Notes: a model not told the origin generated them from the sequence alone. A stretch of 64,000 nucleotides of DNA from Bradyrhizobium sp. B124 (GCF_038967635.1 NZ_CP152413.1:2294001-2358000); one strand, 5' to 3'. Positions 35,399 to 44,225 are shown, counted from the first letter of the stretch. Numbers and translations are program-made.

Positions 35399-36163
35399 AT
35401 GCAGAATACGCTTCTGGTCGGACTATCGAAGCAGATGGTGCTGGAACGGCAGATGGATGTCGTTTCCAACAACATCGCGAACATGAACACCAACGGCTAC
35501 AAGGCCGACCGGTCGCTGTTCCAGGAATATCTGTCCTCGAACGCGCATGAAGACAATTTCGCGTCCTCCGACCGCCGCGTCTCCTTCGTGCAGGACCGCG
35601 CGACCTTCCACGACTTCTCGCAGGGCCCGACCGAAGAGACCAAGAACCCGCTCGATGTCGCGATCGACGGCAACGCCTTCCTGGTGGTGCAGACGCCGGG
35701 CGGCGAGCGCTACACCCGCGACGGCAACCTTCAGATCAACAATCGCGGCCAGCTCGTCACCGCCTCAGGCTACCAGGTGCTCGGCACCGCCGGCCCGATC
35801 ACGTTCCAGCAGACCGATCACGACGTCAACATCGCCCCCGACGGCAACGTCAGCGTGCTCGAGGGCACGTCCCGCCTCGACTCGATCCGCGGCAAACTGC
35901 GCCTGGTCTCGTTCGCGCAGGCCCAGCGCCTGCTGAAGGAAGGCTCCAACCTCTATGTGCCGGGCGAAGGCGCGGTGCCGCAGCCGGACACCAAGGCGCA
36001 GATCCGCCAGGGCTTCATCGAGAAGTCGAACGTCAATTCCGTCGTCGAGATGAGCCGCATGATCGAGATCACGCGGACCTACACCCAAATCGCCTCGCTG
36101 CTCCAGCAGCAGAGCGACCTGCACAAATCGGCGATCGAGAAACTCGCCGACGTGCCGAACTGA
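35399..36163 (+). CDS. flgF: Flagellar basal-body rod protein FlgF
   Basis: A 254-residue proximal rod protein. The N-terminal rod signature MQNTLLVGLSKQMVLERQMD and VVSNNIANMNTNGYKAD is followed by the hook/rod D1 domain (NAFLVVQTPGGERYTRDGNL). It ends with a C-terminal coil (VNSVVEMSRMIEITRTYTQI). GGGGAGAACCACCG precedes the ATG. It is first in flgF-flgG-flgA-flgH, and flgG starts 16 bases after its stop. Confidence 0.95.
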   Translation: MQNTLLVGLSKQMVLERQMDVVSNNIANMNTNGYKADRSLFQEYLSSNAHEDNFASSDRRVSFVQDRATFHDFSQGPTEETKNPLDVAIDGNAFLVVQTPGGERYTRDGNLQINNRGQLVTASGYQVLGTAGPITFQQTDHDVNIAPDGNVSVLEGTSRLDSIRGKLRLVSFAQAQRLLKEGSNLYVPGEGAVPQPDTKAQIRQGFIEKSNVNSVVEMSRMIEITRTYTQIASLLQQQSDLHKSAIEKLADVPN

Positions 36164-36179
36164 TCCGGGGGATTGAACG

Positions 36180-36968
36180 ATGCGCGCACTTTATACCGCG
36201 GCGACCGGAATGGCGGCACAGGAACTCAGCGTTCAGGTGATCTCCAACAACATCGCGAACCTGCGTACCACCGGCTACAAGAAGCAGCGCGCCGCGTTCC
36301 AGGACCTGATCTACGACCATGTGCGCCGGGTCGGCGCGCAGGCCTCCGACCAGAACACCATCATGCCGATGGGCATCGACCTCGGCGGCGGCGTCAAGAC
36401 CGTCGGCACGCCGCGGATGATGACCCAGGGCACGCTGTCGCCGACCGGCAACGATCTCGACATCGCGATCCGCGGCGAAGGCTTCTTCAAGATCCTGATG
36501 CCGGACGGCACCTTCACCTACACCCGCGACGGCTCGTTCCAGATGGACAACCAGGGCCGCATCGTCAACGCGCAGGGCAATTTGCTGCAGCCGACGATCA
36601 CGATCCCGCAGAACGCCTCCGGCCTCACCATCAATGCGCAGGGCCAGGTCTCGGTGACGCTGCCGGGCCAGACCGCATCGACCAACATCGGCCAGGTCGG
36701 CCTGACCCGCTTCATCAACAAGGCCGGCCTGATGCCGATCGGCGACAACCTGTTCCAGGAAACGCCGGCCTCCGGCCAGCCGCAGGACGGCATCGCCAAC
36801 ACCGACGGCTATGGCGACATGCAGCAGAGCAACCTCGAACAGGCCAACGTCGAAGTGGTCTCGGAAATCTCCGACCTGATCGCCGCGCAGCGCGCCTATG
36901 AGATGAACTCGAAGGTGGTCTCCGCGGCCGACCAGATGATGCAGTCGACCTCCAACCTGTTCCGCTGA
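36180..36968 (+). CDS. flgG: Flagellar distal rod protein FlgG
   Basis: A 262-residue distal rod protein. Family features are MRALYTAATGMAAQELSVQ, VISNNIANLRTTGYKKQRAAFQDL (about 19-42), the internal GEGFFKILMPDGTFTYTRDG, and the C-terminal NVEVVSEISDLIAAQRAYE. Length is exactly typical. It is followed by flgA two bases after its stop. Confidence 0.97.
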   Translation: MRALYTAATGMAAQELSVQVISNNIANLRTTGYKKQRAAFQDLIYDHVRRVGAQASDQNTIMPMGIDLGGGVKTVGTPRMMTQGTLSPTGNDLDIAIRGEGFFKILMPDGTFTYTRDGSFQMDNQGRIVNAQGNLLQPTITIPQNASGLTINAQGQVSVTLPGQTASTNIGQVGLTRFINKAGLMPIGDNLFQETPASGQPQDGIANTDGYGDMQQSNLEQANVEVVSEISDLIAAQRAYEMNSKVVSAADQMMQSTSNLFR

Positions 36969-36970
36969 GG

Positions 36971-38026
36971 ATGATGTCGATGATCGCCCGCTCATTCCTG
37001 ATCGCAGCCGCGCTGCTCGCGGTGACCGCGCTGCCAGCCGCCGCGCAAAGCCGCGGCGAGAGCATCGCAGTGCCGACACTGCGCGCCAGCGTCACGGTCG
37101 CGGACGACATCGTGCGGGTCGGCGACCTCATCGACAACGCCGGCAGCGCCGGCAGCATCGCGATCTACCGCGCGCCCGACCTCGGCACCACAGGCACGCT
37201 GCCGGTCGCGCAGGTGCTGAACGTGCTGCGCACCCACCAGGTGATCGGCGTCGACACCCGCGAGCTGAAGGAGATCACCGTCACCCGGCCCGCGCGCATC
37301 ATCGACAGCAAGGAGATCGAGCAGCAGGTATCGCGCGCGCTGGAGGGCCGCCACGGGCTCGGCAGGGCCGGCAGCATCGCGCTGACCTTCGACCGCGATC
37401 CCGGCGATATCCGCCTCGAGGCAACCAGCACCGGCGCGATGCAGCCCGTCGCCGTGCGCTACGACCAGCGCTCGACGCGCTTCGACGTCACCTTCGAGGT
37501 CAGCAACGAAGCCGGCACGGCTCCGTACAAGCTGCGCCTCACCGGCACCGCGATCGAGACCATCGAGGCCGCCGTGCTGACGCGCAATGTCGAACGCGGC
37601 GACGTGCTGAAAGCCTCCGACGTGGTGGTCGAGCGCCGTCCGAAAGCCGAAATCGGCAACGACGCCGCGGTGCGCGACGGCGCCGTCGGCATGCAGATGC
37701 GCCGCCAGATCCGCGCCGGCCAGGCGCTGCGCACGGCCGACATGGCAAAACCCGATCTCGTGACCCGCGACCAGAACGTCACGCTGGTCTACCGCACCTC
37801 CGGTCTCTACCTCACGATCCGCGGCAAGGCGATGGATGGCGGCGCCGAGGGCGACGTCGTCAACGTGATGAATTTGCAGTCCAAGCGCGCCGTCTCCGGC
37901 GTCGTCACCGGCCGCGGCGAGGTTTCGATCTCGGTCGCAACCCCGCGCGCAGCGCCGGCCGCCGACGCCGCCTCGTCAGATTCCGCTCCCGTCAAGCTGA
38001 GTTCAGTCGCACCAAACGCCGAGTAA
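36971..38026 (+). CDS. flgA: Flagellar P-ring chaperone FlgA
   Basis: A 351-residue periplasmic chaperone for P-ring formation. A signal peptide (cleaved near AAAQS, about residue 26) precedes two SAF-like parts. The second carries the family signature AVLTRNVERGDVLKASDVVVERRP (about 197-220) and TLVYRTSGLYLTIRGKAMDGG near 280-300. It acts on FlgI, encoded in block C. Its stop is five bases before flgH. Confidence 0.94.
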   Translation: MMSMIARSFLIAAALLAVTALPAAAQSRGESIAVPTLRASVTVADDIVRVGDLIDNAGSAGSIAIYRAPDLGTTGTLPVAQVLNVLRTHQVIGVDTRELKEITVTRPARIIDSKEIEQQVSRALEGRHGLGRAGSIALTFDRDPGDIRLEATSTGAMQPVAVRYDQRSTRFDVTFEVSNEAGTAPYKLRLTGTAIETIEAAVLTRNVERGDVLKASDVVVERRPKAEIGNDAAVRDGAVGMQMRRQIRAGQALRTADMAKPDLVTRDQNVTLVYRTSGLYLTIRGKAMDGGAEGDVVNVMNLQSKRAVSGVVTGRGEVSISVATPRAAPAADAASSDSAPVKLSSVAPNAE

Positions 38027-38031
38027 AGTTC

Positions 38032-38784
38032 ATGTCCCAGTACCGCATCAACCGCCTCATCCTGACCGGTGCGCTGCTCGCACTCGGAACGATCGCCAGC
38101 GGTTGCTCGTCGATCGACCGTCTCTCCCAGATCGGCGAAAAGCCGAAGCTGACCGAGATCGAGAACCCGACGGCGCAGCCCGGCTACAAGCCGGTGCAGA
38201 TGCCGATGCCGAAGCCCGAGGTCGCCTCCTACAGCCCCAACTCGCTGTGGCGCAGCGGCTCGCGCGCCTTCTTCAAGGACCAGCGCGCCGCGCGCGTCGG
38301 CGACATCCTGACGGTCACGGTGAACTTCACCGACAAGGCCGCGATCGCCAACGAAACCCAGCGCAGCCGCAGCAATTCCGAAGATTCCGGGGTGACCAAC
38401 TTCCTGGGATCGCAGACCATCACGCAAGCCAACAAGATTCTGCCCGGCAAGATCCTGACCGCCGAATCCACGGCCTCGAGCGACGGCAAGGGCTCGGTCA
38501 ATCGCCAGGAAGCGCTGCAGACCAGCGTCGCCGCCGTCGTCACCCAGATTCTCCCGAACGGAAACCTTGTCGTCGAAGGCAAGCAGGAGATCCGCGTCAA
38601 CTACGAAATCCGCGAGCTGATCGTGGCCGGCATCGTGCGCCCGGAAGACATCCAGAGCGACAACACCATCGACTCCTCGAAGATCGCCCAGGCCCGCATC
38701 GCCTATGGCGGCCGCGGCCAGATCACCGACGTGCAACAGCCGCGCTACGGCCAGCAGGTTCTCGACGTGCTCTTGCCCTTCTAA
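38032..38784 (+). CDS. flgH: Flagellar L-ring lipoprotein FlgH
   Basis: A 250-residue outer-membrane lipoprotein forming the L ring. The lipobox is IASGC, with the lipidated Cys at 25. Conserved family segments are SLWRSGSRAFFKDQRAARVGDILTV, LPNGNLVVEGKQEIRVNYE and VRPEDIQSDNTIDSSKIAQA. It is the last gene of the flgF operon. A hairpin repeat begins one base after its stop. Confidence 0.97.
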   Translation: MSQYRINRLILTGALLALGTIASGCSSIDRLSQIGEKPKLTEIENPTAQPGYKPVQMPMPKPEVASYSPNSLWRSGSRAFFKDQRAARVGDILTVTVNFTDKAAIANETQRSRSNSEDSGVTNFLGSQTITQANKILPGKILTAESTASSDGKGSVNRQEALQTSVAAVVTQILPNGNLVVEGKQEIRVNYEIRELIVAGIVRPEDIQSDNTIDSSKIAQARIAYGGRGQITDVQQPRYGQQVLDVLLPF

Positions 38785-38833
38785 CGGCATGATCCCGAAA
38801 AGTGGAAACCGGTTTTCGGATAAGGACCATGCC
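38785..38833. repeat. Hairpin repeat after flgH
   Basis: GGCATGATCC and GGACCATGCC flank CGAAAAGTGGAAACCGGTTTTCG, itself a partial palindrome. It resembles the repeat between flgB and flgC (18204-18279). It may limit transcription past flgH but has no T-tract. Confidence 0.7.
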
Positions 38834-38958
38834 TAAGTAAGATTTTTTCGAGCTCCCACATCTCGTCGCGAACCTAGGCGCGGCGCGGTGTACCAACGCG
38901 GCCCTCGCTAGCTCCCCTGGCGAGGGCCGTGGCATTCTTGTGACCGGTCGAATGCACT

Positions 38959-39010
38959 AGCGTGTTTTCGAGCGAAGCGGACACCGGTTCGCGTGAAGAA
39001 AACGCGTCAA
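38959..39010. repeat. Dispersed GACGCGTTTT-type repeat, inverted copy
   Basis: The complement of the element at 16233-16281, with GTTTTCGAGCGAAGCGG and ACCGGTTCGCGTGAAGAAAA. It lies in the 430-base gap between flgH and the GrlR-like gene. A GTTAAC half-site near 39125 is the only other item noted there. Confidence 0.8.
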
Positions 39011-39212
39011 GACAACAATCGAGAGCCCGTTCCGATTCCATCTGAACAGAAAAGGTCTCTCGCGCGATCGTCGCGCACCAGTCCGATACCGCTTCGCGCA
39101 AGTCGCGCGATCGGCTTCTCGGTTCGTTAACCGTTGGGCGAAGGTTAAGTAGCAGTCCCTCCGCTTGCAACGTAGCTAGACGACAACGCAGGGTTTGCAG
39201 TTCGTGACGGTC

Positions 39213-39647
39213 ATGCAAAGAGACGGTCAATATGCGGCGTGGTTTCGCACGCCGCGCGGCGAAGGCACCGGAATAGTCCAGCTCGCAAACGGCAGGATCA
39301 CAGGCGGCGACGCCATGTTCACCTATGGCGGCTCCTATCAGCTCGATGAGGACCGCTTCACGGCGGTCCTGACGACGCACAGATATGCCGACGGCCCGTT
39401 CACCACCGTGTTCGGATGCGACGAGGTCGAGGCGCAGCTGACCGGTACCTTCAACGGCAATCGCGCGGTGTGCTCGGGCACCGCCAAGCAGGCCCCCGGC
39501 GTGTTGTTCGAAGCCACGCTGTTTCTGCAGCAACAGGAGCAGGCGCCCGCCCCCGGTCCAAAAACCACGGCAACGCGCGCGGATGTGACGAGGCTGCCGA
39601 AGCTCCCCGACCGCCGTACGACCGTCGTGACCCGGCGCTTCAGCTGA
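39213..39647 (+). CDS. GrlR-like protein
   Basis: A 144-residue protein from ATG at 39213; a TTG at 39195 would add six residues. The pattern DGQYAAWFRTPRGEGTGIVQL, GRITGGDAMFTYGGSYQLDEDRF resembles GrlR, a lipocalin-like beta-barrel regulator of type III secretion in enteric pathogens. The C-terminal 35 residues are Pro/Gln/Arg-rich and unlike GrlR. There is no signal peptide. The family assignment rests on the motif pattern only. No type III secretion cluster other than the flagellar one is in the window. Confidence 0.6.
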   Translation: MQRDGQYAAWFRTPRGEGTGIVQLANGRITGGDAMFTYGGSYQLDEDRFTAVLTTHRYADGPFTTVFGCDEVEAQLTGTFNGNRAVCSGTAKQAPGVLFEATLFLQQQEQAPAPGPKTTATRADVTRLPKLPDRRTTVVTRRFS

Positions 39648-39743
39648 TCCGTCCGCAATCCCGATGGCATCTCCGCCCCTTCAGGCGTAGCATCGCGCAT
39701 GCGCGAAGCGCAGCCCGATCGATACAGCCGGAAGGAGGAACGC

Positions 39744-40037
39744 ATGTATGCCGCCATCCGTCACGCCAAGGCGAAGACTGGTAGCGCCGAAGAACTCGCG
39801 CGCCGGATCAAGGAAGGCGCAATTCCGATCATCAGCGATGTCGAAGGCTTCATGGCCTATTACGTGGTCTATGCCGGCGACGACACGGTCACCGCGATCA
39901 GCGTCTTCAACAACCATGCCGGCGCCGAGGAAGCCAACCGCCGCGCACTGGCCTGGATCGATGACAATCTCGGCCCATTGCTGATCGGGCAAGTCACCGC
40001 AATTGCCGGTCCGGTGATCGTGCACACCAAGGCGTGA
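39744..40037 (+). CDS. Antibiotic biosynthesis monooxygenase-like small protein
   Basis: A 97-residue protein, probably a dimeric alpha-beta barrel. It starts MYAAIRHAKAKTGSAEELARR and contains GFMAYYVVYAGDDTVTAISVFNNHAGAEEANR, the strand-helix pattern of this superfamily. A strong GGAAGGAGGAACGC site fixes the start at 39744. Members range from monooxygenases to structural proteins; catalysis is not inferred. A palindromic repeat follows the gene. Confidence 0.75.
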   Translation: MYAAIRHAKAKTGSAEELARRIKEGAIPIISDVEGFMAYYVVYAGDDTVTAISVFNNHAGAEEANRRALAWIDDNLGPLLIGQVTAIAGPVIVHTKA

Positions 40038-40043
40038 TGAGTT

Positions 40044-40131
40044 CGTCATGCCCGAGCTTGTCCGGGGCATCTACGTCTTCGTCTCCTTGCGAAGAAGGAC
40101 GTGGATGGCCGGGACAAGCCCGGCCATGACG
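40044..40131. repeat. 88-bp palindromic intergenic repeat
   Basis: CGTCATGCCCGAGCTTGTCC at the left end pairs with GGGACAAGCCCGGCCATGACG at the right, around an internal GTCTTCGTC...AAGGAC segment. It is related in sequence to the short hairpin at 2364-2388. Confidence 0.7.
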
Positions 40132-40249
40132 GTGCGAAAAGCCCGGTTGATGCCAGATGCGATAGCTCTGGGGTTACAGGCGTCCGGACGAAAGCTCCCG
40201 ATCCATGCGACAATCGCCGGGGTTCGCGGTAGGATGCCGCGAACGCCAC

Positions 40250-40711
40250 ATGAGCGGAACGAGCACGGACACGACCGCAATGGGCACCAGGCCGACCACG
40301 GTCATGAAGCTCGTCGCGCATGCTTCCTGCGGCGCCGTCGGCGCCTTTGTGTTCGGCTTGTGCCTCGCAAGCACGATCAAGCGCTTCGATGGCCTCTCGC
40401 TCGCCGTCACGATTCTACTCGCGGTCCCCGTCATCTCCGACTGGTTCTGGACGCGCCGCGAGGTTCGCCGGCTCGCTGCCGGCGATATGGCCAATCAGCA
40501 GGCAACTCAATTCCTCTGGTCTTATCTTTTCTTCGCCATGCTCTCGTCGGGTTTTGGCATCGCGGTGATGGCCGTGATCTTGCAGTCGGCAGACTTCACG
40601 CGGACATTCGGCGCAATCGTGTTCGGCGTGCTGACGTGCATCGGAATCTACCCGCTTGTCCGCGACGCGAAACGCCTTGCCGATACAGTGGAGCCGCGGA
40701 CGATACTTTGA
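40250..40711 (+). CDS. Hypothetical small membrane protein
   Basis: A 153-residue protein from ATG at 40250, with four predicted membrane helices (about 20-42, 47-65, 85-110, 118-138). A basic loop (WTRREVRRLA) follows the second helix. The start could instead be 40205. I recognise no family. The segment between the helices is short, so most of the protein is membrane-buried. It is followed by the convergent PAP2 gene. Confidence 0.6.
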   Translation: MSGTSTDTTAMGTRPTTVMKLVAHASCGAVGAFVFGLCLASTIKRFDGLSLAVTILLAVPVISDWFWTRREVRRLAAGDMANQQATQFLWSYLFFAMLSSGFGIAVMAVILQSADFTRTFGAIVFGVLTCIGIYPLVRDAKRLADTVEPRTIL

Positions 40712-40759
40712 TCTCGGCAGGCCTTGATCTCAGCAGGCCTTGCCGCCTCGCCTCGATCG

Positions 40760-41848
40760 CTAGGCGGACACGGCTTCCGGCATCGGCATTCCGCGCAAGG
40801 TCATGAACGAACTGCCGAGCATCGCCTCGATCCTCATCGCCGCCAGCCACAGCAGCGCACCGCAGGTCAGGTCGATGACGTAATGGCCGCCGATCGGAAG
40901 CGTCGAGACGAGGACGAGGAGATTCCAGATCAGCGTGATGCCGAACAGCCACCGTGTGCCGATCGTTGCGAAGACCGTCATCAAGGCAAGACAGGTGTGG
41001 AACGACGGAAAGGTCACGACGCCCTGCAAATTGCTCAACGACAATTCCGGAGATACGCCGTTGCGGAAGTACTCGAACTTCGCGAGGTGATAGATCCCCG
41101 CGTGCTCGGGCAGCGCATCGAGGATCGCGACGGGATGATCGAAATAGACAAAGGCCCCCTTGGCGGGCCAGAACACCGAAAACATCGTCGATGCAACGAT
41201 CGTCAAGGCGAACACGAATGCAAGTTGCCAAAGCTTGTCGAAGCGCTTTGTCGCCGCCAAGAGCACGAACAGCACGGCCACCTGGACGAATGAGCTGCAA
41301 TAGGCGGCGGCGAGCAGCTCGGTCAGCCAGGGATGGTTTGCAAACCACAGGATGATGGACGGCAAATCGATCCCGATGAAGCGATCGGCATCGGCGAGAC
41401 TGCCATCGATCAGGGGGAACTTGTATCTCAGGCCAACGAGGCTGATTGTTGCTGCCGCCGCGGCCGACCAGAAGAAGACGGCAACCGCTCCTGCCAGGTT
41501 GGACAGAACCGGCGCGGACCGCCATCTGCCATAGACGATATGGACGGCAAGGAGAAACCCCATCAGGCCCGAAAACAGCGCCAGGCTTTCGGGCTCGACT
41601 GCGATCTCGAATCTCCAGAGCAGGAAGCCGGCGAAACCGCTCGCGGTGATGCCAATCAACCATGCGCCACGCTCGACCCGCTGATGGGGTTGCGGGATGC
41701 GAGTTTCCTCGCTCGTGGCTGCTGTTCTCGGGGAGGCCTGCTGTGCGACATCGGTGTCGGCCGACGACGCGGCCCGTGACGGACCAACCAACTGACTGAA
41801 CATTGCGACTGCCATTCCAGCGGGCGCCTCGACACGAGACCCGCTCAT
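40760..41848 (-). CDS. PAP2 superfamily membrane phosphatase
   Basis: A 362-residue membrane protein. About six helices lie between residues 65 and 350. The phosphatase motifs are near the C-terminus: TFPSFHT (the SGH-type motif with His) and GGHYVIDL (His and Asp). Such enzymes dephosphorylate lipids such as phosphatidic acid or undecaprenyl pyrophosphate. The N-terminal 60 residues are low-complexity. The start has a weak ribosome site and the in-frame ATG 33 bases downstream is also possible. It is monocistronic. Confidence 0.83.
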   Translation of the reverse strand: MSGSRVEAPAGMAVAMFSQLVGPSRAASSADTDVAQQASPRTAATSEETRIPQPHQRVERGAWLIGITASGFAGFLLWRFEIAVEPESLALFSGLMGFLLAVHIVYGRWRSAPVLSNLAGAVAVFFWSAAAAATISLVGLRYKFPLIDGSLADADRFIGIDLPSIILWFANHPWLTELLAAAYCSSFVQVAVLFVLLAATKRFDKLWQLAFVFALTIVASTMFSVFWPAKGAFVYFDHPVAILDALPEHAGIYHLAKFEYFRNGVSPELSLSNLQGVVTFPSFHTCLALMTVFATIGTRWLFGITLIWNLLVLVSTLPIGGHYVIDLTCGALLWLAAMRIEAMLGSSFMTLRGMPMPEAVSA

Positions 41849-42020
41849 TCCACAGCCACAGGTTTAGCCGCCACGCCTCCAATTGCGTTGGTAAGCCAAT
41901 ACAACCTGTGGCAGGTCGCCGGTCATTCGCATCCGATGGTGAACGATTTATTTCCCGATATTGCTGACAACGGGACTGGAGTTCCCGTGCGCAGAACTCA
42001 GGTTCCCGGCGCGATCCAGG

Positions 42021-42521
42021 CTATTCGGAGTCGGGCCTGTCGCTCAGGACCACGAAAACCTTGCCGCCGAAGTCGTATCGCGCGACCGCGCGCATGCCGA
42101 GCCGCAGATGCGCCTTGAGCGAGCGCGGATTGTCTTCCCTGATGAACAGGATCGCTTCGCGGCCGGGAAACGTGGCCTGAAGCCTGGCGTAGAGCGCGTC
42201 GAGGACGCCGCAGCCGCGCGCGTCCGGGGCGACGCACACGGGGCCATACACATACGCACCGGGGCCGCCACGCCAGGCCTTCAGCATGGCCTGCACCGGC
42301 GGGGCCTCGCCGAATCCTTTGTCTGACGTCAGGAGCGCACCGAGCAGCCTGCCCTCATCGCCGATCGCGATGACGATCGATTGCCCGCGTGCAATGCGCG
42401 TCTCAATCACCTCGCGCGGCCATTGCCCGAGCAGCATGCCGCCGCGGTCGCCGGCGTTGGCCGTCAGCAGCGCTGAGATCGCTTCCGCATCCGACGATGT
42501 GGCGAGCCTGGTCTCGATCAT
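42021..42521 (-). CDS. GNAT family N-acetyltransferase
   Basis: A 166-residue acetyltransferase. The GNAT fold is indicated by MIETRLATSSDAEAISALL at the start, the acetyl-CoA-binding VCVAPDARGCGVLDALYARL (about 96-115) and the late AHLRLGMRAVARYDF. The frame is open upstream, but ATG at 42521 gives the standard GNAT start. The substrate is unknown. It is the last gene in a minus-strand series from 44190. Confidence 0.82.
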   Translation of the reverse strand: MIETRLATSSDAEAISALLTANAGDRGGMLLGQWPREVIETRIARGQSIVIAIGDEGRLLGALLTSDKGFGEAPPVQAMLKAWRGGPGAYVYGPVCVAPDARGCGVLDALYARLQATFPGREAILFIREDNPRSLKAHLRLGMRAVARYDFGGKVFVVLSDRPDSE

Positions 42522-42561
42522 CTCGGACGGACCGGATCGGCAGGCCGCATGCCGGCGCAGC

Positions 42562-42996
42562 TCATGCCTTCTTCTTCGCGGTTGCGCGAGCGCCCGCGGC
42601 GGCCTTCTTCGCCGGCTTCTTCGCAGTTTTGCTGGATTTGGCCTGGTTGAGCTCGATCGCAGCACGGATCAGGGCCTTCAGCGCGCGGTCGTTGATCTTG
42701 TCGCCCTCGAACAGATCGATCGCGCGCCGCACATTGCCCTCGAAGCCGGTGTTGAACAGCTTGTCGGGATCCGGAAGCTGGGCGCCATACATGAAGGTCA
42801 GCTTCACCTTGCCCTTGTGGGCGTTGCCGACCGCGATGATGCCGTCGCGCGACCACACCGGGCTGCCCATCCACTTCCATTCCTCGATGATTTCCGAGTC
42901 GGCGGCGAGGATGCTCTTGCGCAGGCCGGCGAGCGTCTTGCCGCGCCAGTCGGTGAGATCCTCGATCATCTGGTCGATACGTTCCGATGCCGTCAT
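42562..42996 (-). CDS. DUF1801 protein with lysine-rich tail
   Basis: A 144-residue protein from MTASERIDQ at 42996. The DUF1801 pattern is present: WKWMGSPVWSRDGIIAVGNAHKGKVKLTF (about 40-70), then GFEGNVRRAIDLFEG. A Lys/Ala-rich tail (AKKPAKKAAAGARATAKKKA) resembles histone H1-like tails. DUF1801 genes often sit with ArsR and SRPBCC genes, as here. No activity is known. Confidence 0.82.
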   Translation of the reverse strand: MTASERIDQMIEDLTDWRGKTLAGLRKSILAADSEIIEEWKWMGSPVWSRDGIIAVGNAHKGKVKLTFMYGAQLPDPDKLFNTGFEGNVRRAIDLFEGDKINDRALKALIRAAIELNQAKSSKTAKKPAKKAAAGARATAKKKA

Positions 42997-43029
42997 TGCT
43001 GCCTCGTGGTCCCAGCCTGTCCCATGCAA

Positions 43030-43260
43030 TCACATTTGTGATGCGGAGGTCGATCCTCCCTGCATCCGCGGCGCCAGATAGGGCAACGCGAACAGATACA
43101 GGCCGCTCAACAGCATCAAGATCAGCGGGAACAGCGCCAGCAGGCCGATCCAGACGGCTTGCTGCTGCAGAACCATCGCGACGATGTTGATGATGACGGC
43201 AACCGTAAAGGCGATCGAAAGCCAGCGGTGAAATTGCCTGATCCAGTTGTTCCAGTTCAT
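43030..43260 (-). CDS. Small membrane protein, PepSY-TM-like
   Basis: A 76-residue protein with two membrane helices and an N-terminal RQFHRWLSIAFT, reminiscent of the short helix-pair segments of PepSY-associated membrane proteins. AGGAGGTCAC precedes the ATG at 43260. It is 33 bases upstream of the DUF1801 gene. The function is unknown. Confidence 0.65.
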   Translation of the reverse strand: MNWNNWIRQFHRWLSIAFTVAVIINIVAMVLQQQAVWIGLLALFPLILMLLSGLYLFALPYLAPRMQGGSTSASQM

Positions 43261-43295
43261 GTGACCTCCTGTTGGGTGTGATGGTGTCGTTAGAC

Positions 43296-43417
43296 CGTCA
43301 TTGCGAGGAGCGAAGCGACGAAGCAATCCATCTATCCGTGCATGCGGCACGATGGATTGCTTCGCGGAGCCTGTCATCGGACGGCGCTACGCGCCGACCC
43401 GTTGGCTCGCAATGACG
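43296..43417. repeat. Dispersed palindromic repeat, copy 2 (inverted relative to copy 1)
   Basis: Ends CGTCATTGCGAGG and CTCGCAATGACG; the complement matches 10189-10310 almost base for base, including CGATGACAGGCTCCGCGAAG. It is inserted between the SRPBCC gene and the small membrane gene, inside what is otherwise a gene series. Confidence 0.8.
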
Positions 43418-43438
43418 GGGATGGAGCGGTAGCAATTC

Positions 43439-43870
43439 TCACTCCGGCCGCACCAGCAGCTGATCGAGATTCTCCAGGAACTGCTTCCACCCGGCATGGG
43501 CGCCGCCATAGGCCTGCTTCTGATGCGGCTGGAAGCCGGACTGCTCGACGCGCAGATGGGTGCCCTTCGCTGTCGGCGTCAGCGTGAAGACCACCACGCT
43601 CTCGAGATTATAGGCGGCATCCGCATGCGCGAAATTCCAGGTGTAGGACAGCGTCTTGTGCGGCTCCACAGTGAGCACCTTGCAGTCCAGCACGCCGCCC
43701 CACTCGCCGCGCAGATTGAAGCTGTGCCCGACTTCGGGCTTGAAGTCGTTCTTCATCAGCCACTCCTCCATCAGATGCGGTTGCGTCAGCGCGCGCCAGA
43801 GCTTTTCCGGCGGATGGGGAAACTCGCGCTCCACGATTGCGGAGCGCGTTTCAGCGGTGGTCTTGTTCAT
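43439..43870 (-). CDS. SRPBCC/AHSA1-family protein
   Basis: A 143-residue START-like protein. It opens TRSAIVEREFPHPPEKLWRALTQPHLMEEWLM, standard for the AHSA1 group, and ends GWKQFLENLDQLL. These proteins bind hydrophobic ligands or partner chaperones. Its start overlaps the ArsR gene's stop by four bases, so the two are co-translated. Confidence 0.88.
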   Translation of the reverse strand: MNKTTAETRSAIVEREFPHPPEKLWRALTQPHLMEEWLMKNDFKPEVGHSFNLRGEWGGVLDCKVLTVEPHKTLSYTWNFAHADAAYNLESVVVFTLTPTAKGTHLRVEQSGFQPHQKQAYGGAHAGWKQFLENLDQLLVRPE

Positions 43871-44190
43871 TGGTCCATCCTTTTGAGAAGATCTTCGAGG
43901 TGATCGAACCGGTTCTGCCAGAAGCCCGCCATCTGGCTGGTCCAGTCGATCAACGGCGCCAGTGCGCCGAGTTGCGCGCTGTAATGCGTCTGCCTTCCTT
44001 CATGGCGGTCGCGCACCAGCCCGGCCTGCTTCAGCACGCCGAGATGCTTTGACACCGCCGGCTGCGAGATCTTTGCCCGCGCGGTCAGCGCACCGACGGT
44101 CTGCTCGCCCTCGCGGCACAGGCGCTCGAATATCGCCCGGCGGGTCGGGTCTGCGAGGGTTCGAAACAGCACGTCGTGAGCGTCCGGCAT
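43867..44190 (-). CDS. ArsR family transcriptional regulator
   Basis: A 107-residue winged-helix repressor: LFRTLADPTRRAIFERLCREGEQTVGAL then SQPAVSKHLGVLKQAGLV (about 6-60). No metal-binding CxC motif is present, so it is of the ArsR/SRPBCC-linked type rather than a metal sensor. ATG at 44190 is preferred over 44223. A CGTTG-N9-CAACG palindrome lies 17 bases upstream. It is the first gene of the ArsR-SRPBCC unit. Confidence 0.9.
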   Translation of the reverse strand: MPDAHDVLFRTLADPTRRAIFERLCREGEQTVGALTARAKISQPAVSKHLGVLKQAGLVRDRHEGRQTHYSAQLGALAPLIDWTSQMAGFWQNRFDHLEDLLKRMDQ

Positions 44191-44206
44191 TTTGCGATCA
44201 ATAACC

Positions 44207-44225
44207 CGTTGGCTATGGATCAACG
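44207..44225. promoter_or_regulatory. Candidate operator for the ArsR-SRPBCC unit
   Basis: CGTTG-GCTATGGAT-CAACG, a palindrome 17 bases upstream of the ArsR start. The spacer sequence GCTATGGAT is repeated at 44238-44246. Autoregulation is typical of this family. Confidence 0.45.
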
